Positions 17,075 through 25,407 are shown, numbered from the stretch's first letter. The stretch: 54,893 nucleotides of DNA from Deltaproteobacteria bacterium (GCA_013151365.1 JAADIK010000153.1:1-54893), one strand, 5' to 3'. Numbers and translations are program-made. Notes: generated by a model from the letters alone, not told the origin.

Positions 17075-17998
17075 TCAGGCAGAAGGCATGTCGGCCACCG
17101 CGAAGATAACGTTTTCATCCTCTCCTGCCATCTCCCGGACCATCGTGGCACCATGATCGCGCAGCCAGTCGACCACCTCGGTGACCAGCTTTTCCGGGGC
17201 CGAGGCCCCGGCGGTCAGACCGATATTCCGCACCCCGGCCAGCCAGTCCGGATCGATCTCGTCCGCCTGGTCTATCAGGTAAGCGACAACGCCCCGATGT
17301 TCGGCAACCTCTCGCAACCGGTTGGAGTTGGAGCTGTTTTTCGACCCCACTACCAGCAGGAGATCCACCATGCCTGACAATTCCCGTACGGCGTTCTGCC
17401 GGTTGGTCGTTGCATAGCAGATATCGGTCCGTTCCGGTTCACTGATGGCCGGAAATCGCTGCCTGATCGCGGCAAGCAAGGCCCCGGTATCGTCAAGGCT
17501 GAGGGTTGTCTGGGTGACATAACCCACCCGCGCGGAATCTTTGACCTGCACCCTGGCGACTTCCTCGATGCTGGAAACAACATGAACCGCACCGGTAGCC
17601 CGGCCGCAGGTCCCCTCGACCTCCGGATGCCCCAGGTGGCCGATGACCAGGACATCGCAACCCATTTTATTCAGGCGGACGGCCCGCCGATGCACCTTGG
17701 ACACCAGCGGGCAGGTTGCGTCTATGGTGCGCAGCCCCAGTTCTCCGGCCCGCTCCTCAACTGCCCGGGAAACTCCGTGGGCGCTGAAGATGACGACCGA
17801 GCCCTCGGGTATCGTTTCCAGTTCTTCAACAAAAACCGCGCCCTTTTTCGCCAGATCGCAAATAACGCGGGTGTTGTGCACTATCTCGTGCAGCACATAG
17901 ACCGGCGGTCCGTATCGATCCAGGGCCTGCCGGACAATAGTGATCGCCCGTTTGACCCCGGCACAGAAGCCGCGCGGCTTCGCCAGAATAACATTCAT
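17075..17998 (-). CDS. ispH: 4-hydroxy-3-methylbut-2-enyl diphosphate reductase
   Basis: Last step of the MEP isoprenoid pathway: reduces HMBPP to IPP and DMAPP with a 4Fe-4S cluster. The 307 residues contain the three cluster cysteines C12 (KPRGFCAGV), C96 (DATCPLVSKVH) and C194 (DICYATTNRQ), plus AHGVS and SSNSNRL. The length matches the family. The gene is convergent with tRNA-Pro. No other MEP gene is near. Confidence 0.96.
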   Translation of the reverse strand: MNVILAKPRGFCAGVKRAITIVRQALDRYGPPVYVLHEIVHNTRVICDLAKKGAVFVEELETIPEGSVVIFSAHGVSRAVEERAGELGLRTIDATCPLVSKVHRRAVRLNKMGCDVLVIGHLGHPEVEGTCGRATGAVHVVSSIEEVARVQVKDSARVGYVTQTTLSLDDTGALLAAIRQRFPAISEPERTDICYATTNRQNAVRELSGMVDLLLVVGSKNSSNSNRLREVAEHRGVVAYLIDQADEIDPDWLAGVRNIGLTAGASAPEKLVTEVVDWLRDHGATMVREMAGEDENVIFAVADMPSA

Positions 17999-18224
17999 AA
18001 AAGTATACCTGAATCAAGGCGGTTCCGCCTGTGCTTCCATTGTTGTTTATCTTGTGTTCACAGCCTCGTGCATAGAATCAAATGGTTAAAAAGTCAATAA
18101 CGAAAGACTCTCCGCACCGGATCGAGCCGTGAGGGCCGGGGACGGCGCCGTCATTGTGCAAATAAACATTCTCAGGTATAAGGAAAAAGAGAGTATTGCG
18201 GACCGCCCGGCATTGAAAACCCGT

Positions 18225-18337
18225 AAACGTCGTCCGGGATGGCGCGGTGAAGACCAGGGAATGTGTTTATTCTGCATATAATGCAACAAATTTCCCATAT
18301 TGCATGGAGTATCACCTCAAGCCGTCACGGATTCAGG
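18225..18337 (-). repeat. dispersed element family 1, left half (copy 3)
   Basis: Reading the minus strand it starts with CCTGAATCCGTGACGGCTTG, continues through the AT-rich half and GGTCTTCACCGCGCC and ends near the hairpin half, which is missing. It lies between ispH and the ABC exporter gene. The rest of 17999-18224 shows no gene. Confidence 0.8.
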
Positions 18338-18400
18338 TGAAAATTATGACCCGCAAAAATGTCGCATGTTGAGACGAACACACCCAGACAGGAGAACTCC

Positions 18401-20965
18401 GTGCGGATAACCCAGCGCCCCCTGTTTTACTGGATTCTCCGGCGACACCGGCCGCTGCAGGTCCTGCTGCTGCTTGTGATCCTGGCCAGCCTCTTCTTCC
18501 GGGTCTTTCCCCTGGAGATGCAGAAACGAATCATCAACGAGGCCATCCACCTCAAGGATGAACAGCTCCTCTTCATCTACTGCGGCCTGTACATGGGCGC
18601 CGTGGTCCTGGCCGCTGTCTCCAAATACGCCATCAACGTCATGCAGACCGTTATCGGCCAGAAAATCCTGGTTGAGATGCGCAGCGAACTCTATCGTCAC
18701 CTCCTCCAGCTCCCCCTGCAGTTTTACCGCAAAGTACCGCCGGGAACAGTTATCTCGGCCATGACCGCCGAACTGAACGGCATCGGTTTTTTCCTCGGCG
18801 GCGCGCTGGCCATCCCGGTGACCAGCGTCCTGACCTTCCTGGTCTTTCTCGGTTTCATGTTCAGCCTGAGTCCGCTGCTGGCACTCCTCAGCGTCGTCAT
18901 CTACCCCCTGGAGATGATCGTCATCCCCCTGCTGCAAAAACGCTATAACCGGCTCAACAAAAAACGAATAAAAACCACCCGGGCCATGAGCAACGTCGTC
19001 AACGAGGGCGTCTCCGGCATCCAGGAGATTCACGCCAATGCCAGTTATCAACTGGAAGAAAAGCGAATGGCCGCCTTTATCGAGACCCTGTACAACATTC
19101 TCAAACGGCTCTTCATCGTCAAGTACGGCATCAAGTTCGCCAACAACATGTTCCAGTCGTTCGGCCCCTTTATCCTCTTCCTGGTCGGCGGCTACCTGAC
19201 CATCAACGGCCAGTTCACCCTGGGTGCCCTGGTGGCCTTTCTCTCCGCCTATGAAAAGGTGTACGATCCCTGGAAGGAGATGATGGAATATTACCAGGCC
19301 CTGCAGAACGCGCAGGTCCTCTACCGGCAGGTCATGAGCACCTTCGACCGGCAGCCGCGGCATCCGCTGCTGCCGGACGGCCGGGAGCCCTACCGGCTGC
19401 GGGGCAGCATCGAGCTGAAAGAGGTCTCTTGCACCGTGGACGGCGGCATCAAGGTCCTGGACCGGATCACCATGCAGATCCGCCCGAACGAGCAGGTGGC
19501 GCTGGTCGGTTTTTCCGGGGCAGGCAAGACCACACTCGTCCTGCTCATTGCCCAGCTCTACGATGCCGACCAGGGTTCGCTCCTCCTGGACGGCAAGGAG
19601 GCCGGCACGCTCAGCAAGGCCGATATCAGCCGCAATATCAGCATGATCGCCCAGCAGCCGTTCATCTTTACCGGCAGCCTCCGCGACAACCTTTTGTACG
19701 CGGTCCGGGCCGACCGGAGTGCCGACGGCCGCGAGCTGCCGGGCCGGGAACAGCTTTTCCAGGTGAGCCGCGATGTCGGCCTGGAAGAAGACCTCCTGCG
19801 CTTCGGCTTTAACAGTATCATCCCCAGGGAGCGCGTTCTGCCGCTCAAACAGAATTTTTTGCATATGCGCCGGATCATCCGGAAAGAACTGGGAGAGCAC
19901 TTTGTCGGCGTGGTTGAATTCTATGACGCCGACACCTTCCTTTCTTACTCATCCCTGCGGGACAATATCATTTTCGGCGAGAGTCCCGGCGGCGAGTATG
20001 ACATCGACGAGCTGCCGGATAACCCGGTTTTCAGAGATTTCCTCGGCCGGAGCGGACTGGAGCCGGAGCTGCTGCGCCTGGGCCGGGCCCTGGCCGAAGC
20101 CACCGTCGAGCTGCTCAAAAAAATCGGGGACGATGAATTCTTTTTCCGCGGCAGCCCCATGGAGGCGGACGAATTCGACCGCTACAAAAAGCTGGTTGAC
20201 GACCTGGACGGTCGGCAGCCGCAAAAAAAGGAAGAAAAGGACGCCCTCCTCCTGCTCGCCCTGCGCTTTATTCCCGGACACCATACCATCGTAACCATGC
20301 CGCCCGGCCTGGCTGAAAAAATCCTGCAGGCCCGGCACCGCTTTCTCGAACAGATCGCGGGCATTGACCTGAAGACATACCGCCGGGCAGAGGAACGGCC
20401 CCGGGGCCGGACCGGAGCCACCGCTTTGCCGCAACGCGCCGGGGACTCCGGGGCAGGCGGCGACTTCATCGCCTACTGCCCGTCGGAATACCTGTACAAG
20501 CACAGCCTGCGCGACAATATCCTTTTCGGCGCAACGACCCGGGAGGCCCGCGACGTGGAAGGCCTGTACGAGGTGACCAAACAGGCCTTTGCCCGGGAGG
20601 GACTCCTGGACGAAATCCTGGACATCGGTCTCGATTTCGAGGTGGGCAGCAAAGGAGACCGGCTTTCAGGCGGGCAGAAGCAAAAGGTGGCCATTGCCCG
20701 AGCTCTGCTCAAAGACGCGCCGATTCTGATCATGGACGAGGCCACGTCCAGCCTGGACAATACCTCCCAGGCCCGAATTCAAAAACTCCTGGAGACCAGG
20801 TACCGGGGCAACAAGACGATTATTGCCGTCATCCACCGCCTTGACCTGGCCCCTTCCTATGACCGGATCTTTGTCCTCAAGGCCGGGTCCCTGGTCGAAC
20901 AGGGAACCTATGACGAACTGATGGCCCAAAAAGGAGCGTTTTATGAACTCGCCCGGAAACACTGA
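18401..20965 (+). CDS. ABC exporter with expanded nucleotide-binding domain
   Basis: Type IV (exporter-fold) ABC half-transporter of 854 residues. The start is the GTG at 18401 with AGGAG six bases upstream; an ATG at 18359 has no ribosome-binding site. A six-helix membrane domain spans about residues 15-290. The ATPase has Walker A GFSGAGKTT (370-378), Q-loop QQPF (418-421), signature LSGGQ (755-759), Walker B ILIMDEATS (775-783) and H-loop His812. Walker A to signature is about 385 residues instead of about 110-120. The extra material contains three copies of a Q-loop-like block: SLRDNLLYA (426), SLRDNIIFG (518) and SLRDNILFG (702), each followed by a helix pattern ending GL-(E/L)-x-(D/E)-(L/I)L. 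The final catalytic motifs are intact. The cargo is unknown; the next gene, a cyclic-nucleotide-binding protein, overlaps by 23 bp. Confidence 0.88.
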   Translation: MRITQRPLFYWILRRHRPLQVLLLLVILASLFFRVFPLEMQKRIINEAIHLKDEQLLFIYCGLYMGAVVLAAVSKYAINVMQTVIGQKILVEMRSELYRHLLQLPLQFYRKVPPGTVISAMTAELNGIGFFLGGALAIPVTSVLTFLVFLGFMFSLSPLLALLSVVIYPLEMIVIPLLQKRYNRLNKKRIKTTRAMSNVVNEGVSGIQEIHANASYQLEEKRMAAFIETLYNILKRLFIVKYGIKFANNMFQSFGPFILFLVGGYLTINGQFTLGALVAFLSAYEKVYDPWKEMMEYYQALQNAQVLYRQVMSTFDRQPRHPLLPDGREPYRLRGSIELKEVSCTVDGGIKVLDRITMQIRPNEQVALVGFSGAGKTTLVLLIAQLYDADQGSLLLDGKEAGTLSKADISRNISMIAQQPFIFTGSLRDNLLYAVRADRSADGRELPGREQLFQVSRDVGLEEDLLRFGFNSIIPRERVLPLKQNFLHMRRIIRKELGEHFVGVVEFYDADTFLSYSSLRDNIIFGESPGGEYDIDELPDNPVFRDFLGRSGLEPELLRLGRALAEATVELLKKIGDDEFFFRGSPMEADEFDRYKKLVDDLDGRQPQKKEEKDALLLLALRFIPGHHTIVTMPPGLAEKILQARHRFLEQIAGIDLKTYRRAEERPRGRTGATALPQRAGDSGAGGDFIAYCPSEYLYKHSLRDNILFGATTREARDVEGLYEVTKQAFAREGLLDEILDIGLDFEVGSKGDRLSGGQKQKVAIARALLKDAPILIMDEATSSLDNTSQARIQKLLETRYRGNKTIIAVIHRLDLAPSYDRIFVLKAGSLVEQGTYDELMAQKGAFYELARKH

Positions 20966-21467
20966 GCACGGGGCTTCGCCCGGCCGCGGCAGTCTCGAGG
21001 AAAACATGGCCTTTCTACGGCGCCAGCCCGTCTTTGCCGACATACCGCTTGAAATGCTTCGGCTTTACGCCTACCTCTCTCAAAGAGAGCGCTTTCAAAA
21101 AGACGAGCCGATCATCAGGCAGGGTGAGCCCGGCGACCGCATGTACCTCATCATGACCGGCACGGTGGCCGTCTGCGAAAAGTATAACGGCCGTGAATGC
21201 CTGTTGCAGACCCTTGCCGCCGACGGGTTCAACTCTTTCGGTGAGCTTGCTCTGCTGGCCGAGTTCGACTGGTTTTACTCGGCCAGGGCGGTGACGGACG
21301 TGACCCTGCTCTCCATTACCAGGGAGGCCTTTCGCAAGGTCCTGGAGCAATATTCCGAACAGTATTCCGAGGCGGTTGCCGACATTGTCCGGTGGCGGAT
21401 CAGGCGCTTCGTCGATCAGACGCACGCCCTGCTCGACCAGTCGGCACAAGAGAACCTGAATCCGTGA
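20943..21467 (+). CDS. cyclic-nucleotide-binding domain protein paired with the ABC exporter
   Basis: A 174-residue soluble protein with one cNMP-binding domain (about residues 28-145): FADIPLEML, FQKDEPIIRQGEPGDRMYLIMTGTVAV, and the phosphate-binding cassette region NSFGELALLAEFDWFYSARAV. The canonical Arg-Ala/Ser-Ala portion of the cassette reads SARAV. There is no DNA-binding helix-turn-helix, so it is not a CRP-type regulator. The ATG lies inside the end of the exporter gene, with AAAGGAG seven bases upstream, so the two are co-translated and it probably regulates the exporter (inference). Its last codons (LNP) and TGA stop come from the terminus of a dispersed repeat. Confidence 0.85.
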   Translation: MNSPGNTEHGASPGRGSLEENMAFLRRQPVFADIPLEMLRLYAYLSQRERFQKDEPIIRQGEPGDRMYLIMTGTVAVCEKYNGRECLLQTLAADGFNSFGELALLAEFDWFYSARAVTDVTLLSITREAFRKVLEQYSEQYSEAVADIVRWRIRRFVDQTHALLDQSAQENLNP

Positions 21468-21672
21468 CGGCTTGAGGTACTATTCCATGCAGCATGTGGA
21501 TTTTATTGTATTATTGTCAAATAAATGCATTTATGGTCTTCACCGCGCCGCCCTGCGGGGCGCCCGATAACGGCGCATCTGCTGCGTTGGCAACTCGTTG
21601 ATATCACACCAGGATAATCAACCTCGTTGCCGCCTTGCATCTGCACCGTTCTCGAACGCTCACGGATTCAGG
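21455..21672 (+). repeat. dispersed element family 1, complete (copy 4)
   Basis: Reference copy: left terminus CCTGAATCCGTGACGGCTTG, AT-rich half, GC hairpin GCCCTGCGGGGCGC, then a long imperfect hairpin with arms 21565-21602 and 21617-21654 and right terminus GCTCACGGATTCAGG. The termini are inverted repeats. No coding capacity for a transposase. Confidence 0.92.
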
Positions 21673-21727
21673 GGGAAATGAAGGGAGAGGCGGCGTCGGG
21701 AACCAAGCCCGTCAAGAGGAGAAAATC

Positions 21728-22316
21728 ATGACGATCCGACAACTTGTCTGTATATTATCCATTCTTCTGGTACCCCATCTCGCCGCGGCCGCGGACCGCG
21801 CCCCCCATGAAATCGGCGGCTTCAGACTGGGCGCTTCCATCAATGACTACAATGTCATCAGCAACCGCAACGTTCTGCACCAGGTGGTCGTCGACGAAAC
21901 CGGGGGATTCAGAAAAGGCGTTATCTATTACGGAGATTGCGCCCGTCCCGGAGAAATCGTTAAAATCAAGCTCAAGTTCAAGGATCCGAGCGCTGAATTT
22001 TACCGGCAGATCCTGGAGCGTTATACGAAAAAATTCGGCAAACCCTATAAATTCACGGGCGGCACCTTCGGTATTATCCGGGCGTGGAAGTGGGAGTTCA
22101 CGGACAAGGACAGACAAGGACAACAACCGCATCACCCTTACCCTGCAGCATAACCTGAAAAACATGGATGAAAATATCGGCAATATGATCAAGCTCTCCA
22201 TGCCGGACCGCATAGAGGCGGAGCGAAAATGCGTCAATGCCGGCCGGCCGCGACATCGGAAGACCCCCCCGGCGGGGCCGGGCACCCCGGACTGGGAGCG
22301 GTTGATACCGCGCTGA
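21728..22316 (+). pseudogene. periplasmic protein of unknown function, frameshifted by a 10-bp tandem duplication
   Basis: The start ATG at 21728 follows GAGGAG and begins a signal peptide (hydrophobic core, cleavage near LAAAAD). The mature part has EIGGFRLGASINDYNVI, GVIYYGDCARPGEIVKIKLKF and a KKFGKP segment. At 22103-22122 the decamer GACAAGGACA is repeated exactly in tandem. As written, the frame goes off into QGQQPHHPYPAA and stops at 22153. Removing one decamer joins EFTDKD to NNRITLTLQHNLKNMDENIG and continues to 22316, about 192 residues. So either a recent inactivating (or reversible) duplication or a sequence error. The product family was not recognised. Confidence 0.75.
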
Positions 22317-22364
22317 TAAAAAACCGCCCCGGGCATGGCCCGAAACGGTGTAACCACGCAGCGG

Positions 22365-23198
22365 TCAACGACCGGCGAGATGGCGCCGGATGGCCTGCAG
22401 ATCAAGCCAGGTGCCCTTTTTCATCTCCTCATGCCGGCGGAGGAAACGGGGATGAAAGGTCGGCATCACGGCGACCGGCGTCCCGGCCTGGTAGCGAAAT
22501 TGCTGCATCCGCCCGCGCAGCCGGACCAGCGGCTCCTCGCGGCCCAGAAGCATCCTGGCCGCCATGTCCCCCATGGCGCAGATCACCCGGGGCCTGACGG
22601 CGGCAATCTCCCGCTCTAGAAATGAAAAGCAGGCATCCAGGCAGGTACGATCCGGCTCCGGTCCCGGCGGCGGACAGCATTTGACACAGTTGGTCACATA
22701 AATATCGCCGGGCTGCAGACCGATGGCCGCCATCATTTTGACCAGCAGGGCATCATCATCGGGGCCGAAGATGGTTGCCGGCGAAAAATTGCCCTTTTCC
22801 TGCTGCGACCAGTCCCCGACCACCATGAGCGCGGAGCTTTCGCCGCCCGAACCGGGGACGGTCCCCAAGCGGCCGGCGGCCAGGGGGCAGAAGCTGCAGG
22901 AGGCCGCCTCCCGCCCGAGACACTGCAGCCGGGGTCCAGCCGGCTCTCCCGGTTCGGGCCGGGGCCGCGGCGGCCTGACCGGGGGTGAAACCCTCCCGGG
23001 CCGCGACGTCTCCGCCTCGGCCGTCTTTTTTGCCAGAAAACTGCGCAACCCGGGAGAACCCGGATATTCGTTGATTCCCAGGGCCTGGTGAAACCTCAGC
23101 ACTTTGCCGAGTTCACGGGCAAGTCGTGCCGGCGCTTCCCGCTGCCGGGTCCGTTGCGAATTTGCCGTCGAATTTTTAGCTGACAACTCCAACCTCAA
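22365..23198 (-). CDS. uracil-DNA glycosylase family 4-like protein with altered motif A
   Basis: A 277-residue protein with the iron-sulfur UDG architecture: a disordered, Pro/Arg-rich N-terminal extension (about 1-95), cluster cysteines C101 and C104 (CSFCPLAAGR), C174 in VKCCPP and C190, and a motif-B-like HPRFL at 249-253. The first catalytic motif, GE(A/G)PG-(x)-(E/D) in family 4, reads GDWSQQEKG here (128-136), and the conserved GRPFVGRAG segment is also changed. It could be a divergent UDG with another substrate or a non-catalytic relative. The gene is convergent with the frameshifted periplasmic gene. Confidence 0.75.
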   Translation of the reverse strand: MRLELSAKNSTANSQRTRQREAPARLARELGKVLRFHQALGINEYPGSPGLRSFLAKKTAEAETSRPGRVSPPVRPPRPRPEPGEPAGPRLQCLGREAASCSFCPLAAGRLGTVPGSGGESSALMVVGDWSQQEKGNFSPATIFGPDDDALLVKMMAAIGLQPGDIYVTNCVKCCPPPGPEPDRTCLDACFSFLEREIAAVRPRVICAMGDMAARMLLGREEPLVRLRGRMQQFRYQAGTPVAVMPTFHPRFLRRHEEMKKGTWLDLQAIRRHLAGR

Positions 23199-23281
23199 TG
23201 CTTAAAGTACGACAAACAGAGGAAAATAAACCCTGATCAACATATTGAAATCATATATATACAATCCCGGAGGATCCAGTA

Positions 23282-23497
23282 ATGCCCATTTATGAATACG
23301 TCTGTAAAGACTGTAAAACCCATTTTGAAGTGCTCACCACGGCCTCGGCAACCGCGAAAACGATCAAGTGCAAAAAGTGCAGCAGCCTGAATGTCAAAAA
23401 AACAATCTCCACCACGAGTTTCCGCGTCAGCCACGGCGGGGGCTCGATACCGACAGGTGCCCTTTCCGGCTGTTCCTCGAAAACCGGATTCTCCTGA
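23282..23497 (+). CDS. FmdB-family zinc ribbon protein
   Basis: A 71-residue protein with the FmdB N-terminus MPIYEYVCKDCKTHFEV and a second CxxC pair (CKKCSS), forming a zinc ribbon, followed by a Gly/Ser-rich tail. The start is preceded by GGAGGATCC. Family members are small putative regulatory proteins of uncertain function. Confidence 0.9.
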   Translation: MPIYEYVCKDCKTHFEVLTTASATAKTIKCKKCSSLNVKKTISTTSFRVSHGGGSIPTGALSGCSSKTGFS

Positions 23498-23566
23498 GCC
23501 TGATTTTGAAAGCCCGTGCGGCTTTCCAGCCCTTGCCGACCGCAGGACCAAAAGATACGAGGTCGG

Positions 23567-23674
23567 TAACTGTTCAGATGTGCTCCATATTTGGGCAAGC
23601 AGGCCAACGAATCTATAGTATAGCTATGTGAGGCGGCCTGATCGCCCGAAGATGGGGTGCAGCTGAACAGTTAC
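23567..23674. repeat. palindromic repeat family 2 (copy A)
   Basis: A 108-bp imperfect palindrome. GTAACTGTTCAG (23567-23578) is the exact complement of CTGAACAGTTAC (23663-23674); inside, CCATATTTGGGC and GCCCGAAGATGGGG pair imperfectly. The ftsB stop codon (TAA at 23671-23673 on the minus strand) is part of the terminal GTAACTG. Confidence 0.85.
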
Positions 23675-24000
23675 TTTTTCTTTTTTTTTGCCGGCTTGTA
23701 CTCGAAGACCATCTCGTTTTTCTTCAGCAGGCCATACTTCTGCCGCGCCAGTTCTTCAAGATAGGCGCTATCGTGTTGCAGCCGGTCCACATCGTGCCGC
23801 AGTTCGGCGTTATGCTTGGCCAGGGCCTTGTTTTCCCTGGCCAGGGTGTCAACCCGGCTCTGCAGACGCCTGTAGCTTAAAAGGCCGCGGCCCGGCGCAA
23901 AAATGAGCCAGAGCATGCCGAGGACAACGACCAGTACAACAATACGCCGGAGGAACCGGCGCTCCTGCAAGGTCAATCCCTGTTGTTGCCTGGAAACCAT
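23671..24000 (-). CDS. ftsB: FtsB/DivIC-family septum formation protein
   Basis: A 109-residue single-pass membrane protein of the divisome. A basic cytoplasmic N-terminus is followed by a membrane helix (about 20-37), a coiled coil (RLQSRVDTLARENKALAKHNAELRHD in outline, about 46-80) and the conserved ELARQKYGLLKKNE before a poly-Lys tail. It would link FtsL and FtsQ in the periplasm. The stop codon lies within a palindromic repeat. Confidence 0.88.
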   Translation of the reverse strand: MVSRQQQGLTLQERRFLRRIVVLVVVLGMLWLIFAPGRGLLSYRRLQSRVDTLARENKALAKHNAELRHDVDRLQHDSAYLEELARQKYGLLKKNEMVFEYKPAKKKKK

Positions 24001-24050
24001 AATCCGTCCCGCGTCAAATTAACCTTCAACCGCAGCCCGGTCCAGCCACG

Positions 24051-24470
24051 ATGCCGCAACCAAACCCTGAAAAATGTCTCGTCAGCGCCTGCCTCACCGG
24101 ACTCTGCACCCGCTATGACGGCCGGAGCAAACCTTCGCCCCCCTGCCTGCGACAGCTGGAGAACCGCAACTGGATTCCGGTCTGCCCGGAACAGCTTGGC
24201 GGCCTGCCCACGCCGAGAACGGCCGCCGACCTGGTCGGCGGCGACGGCCACGAGGTGCTGGCCGGCCGGGCCGTTGTTATCAATCGCGCCGGCCTTGACG
24301 TCAGCGACAACTTTATTCGGGGCGCCCGCCAGTGCCTTGCCATCGCCCGGGCCCGGCAGATCAAAACCGCCTACCTGAAGGCCGGAAGTCCCTCCTGCGG
24401 CCTGACACCGCAAATCGGGGTCACGGCGGCGCTTTTGCAACAGCACGGCTGTAAAATAATCGAATTCTGA
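24051..24470 (+). CDS. DUF523 (YbbK-like) protein
   Basis: A 139-residue cytoplasmic protein with the hallmark DUF523 blocks CLVSACLTGLCTRYDG, CPEQLGGLPTPR and KAGSPSCG. The function is not established. It has several conserved cysteines that could bind metal. Adjacent genes are ftsB (divergent) and tatC (convergent). Confidence 0.9.
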   Translation: MPQPNPEKCLVSACLTGLCTRYDGRSKPSPPCLRQLENRNWIPVCPEQLGGLPTPRTAADLVGGDGHEVLAGRAVVINRAGLDVSDNFIRGARQCLAIARARQIKTAYLKAGSPSCGLTPQIGVTAALLQQHGCKIIEF

Positions 24471-24504
24471 GCCGAGCGCCACTCCTCTTGTGGTTACCAG
24501 TCTT

Positions 24505-25269
24505 CTATCCGTCCTCTTGTCCGTCGTCCTTCTGCCTGTCCTCCCGCCCGCCGGCCGCTGTCGTTACCGGGCGCCTCTTGTCCATTTTAAAAATGACGAT
24601 AACCATGATACCTGCCTCATAGAGCAGATACAGGGGGCAACCCATGAGCGCCATGTTGAAAATATCGGGAGTCGGGGTCAGGACCGCCGCCAGGATGGCA
24701 ATGATCAGAACGGCATAACGCCGGTTTTTCTCAAAAACCTTTCTGGACACACCGACCCTGGCGCTGAACACCATAAAGACCGGCAACTCGAAAATCACCC
24801 CGAAGGCAAGAATGAAAATAATCACGAAATTGACAAAACGGCCCACCGAGATAACCGGCCGCAAATCCTTGGACTGATAGCTCAACAGAAAGCTGATGCC
24901 GTAAGGCAGGGTGAGCAGGTAGCAGAACAGCGTCCCGGCATAGAAAAGGAAACAGGTGGCAAGCACAAACCAAAACAAGGTCTTGCCGGTCACCCCGAAA
25001 GGACGGCCCAGTCCCTTCCAGACCACGTACATGATCCAGGGCATCAGCAGGAACAGGGCTCCGAAAAAGGCGACCTTGACATGGGCCAGAAACGGCCCGG
25101 CCACGGAAAAAAAGTACAGTTTTTCTTTCAGATGATCCTGCATGGCCAGCAGCAGGTTGTTCGACAGAAAAAAAAGCGTAGCGGTCAGCGCCATGATGCT
25201 CAGACCAAGCGACCGGACCGAGCGGCGCAGCTCGGCAAAAAATATGGCAAGATTTTGATGTATTTCCAA
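24505..25269 (-). CDS. tatC: Sec-independent translocase TatC
   Basis: Core receptor of the twin-arginine translocase. The 254 residues have six membrane segments, an N-terminal HQNLAIFFAELRRSVRS in place of the usual H(L)xELRxR, FGALFLLMPWIMYVVWKGLGRPF, FGVIFELPVFMVF with the conserved Phe and Glu, and RRYAVLIIAILAAVLTPTPDIFN. The only usable near-start is a TTG at 25269; there is no ATG at the expected position and no clear ribosome-binding site. A hydrophilic 30-residue tail follows the last helix. TatA is not adjacent. Confidence 0.92.
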   Translation of the reverse strand: MEIHQNLAIFFAELRRSVRSLGLSIMALTATLFFLSNNLLLAMQDHLKEKLYFFSVAGPFLAHVKVAFFGALFLLMPWIMYVVWKGLGRPFGVTGKTLFWFVLATCFLFYAGTLFCYLLTLPYGISFLLSYQSKDLRPVISVGRFVNFVIIFILAFGVIFELPVFMVFSARVGVSRKVFEKNRRYAVLIIAILAAVLTPTPDIFNMALMGCPLYLLYEAGIMVIVIFKMDKRRPVTTAAGGREDRQKDDGQEDG

Positions 25270-25407
25270 AAGACCAGGGCCGGATTTCAGGGGTCAGGGA
25301 ACCTCGATTTTCATGATCAGCTCAGAGTAGCAGACAGATTCATGAAAAGCAATGCAATAGGTACGGGCAGAATATCCCACGGGGTAGCCGCCCCTGGGGA
25401 ACTGTTA

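Noticed and set aside
18344..19900. 518-codon minus-strand ORF opposite the ABC exporter
   Set aside because: Antisense shadow; Gln/Asp/His-rich low-complexity product.
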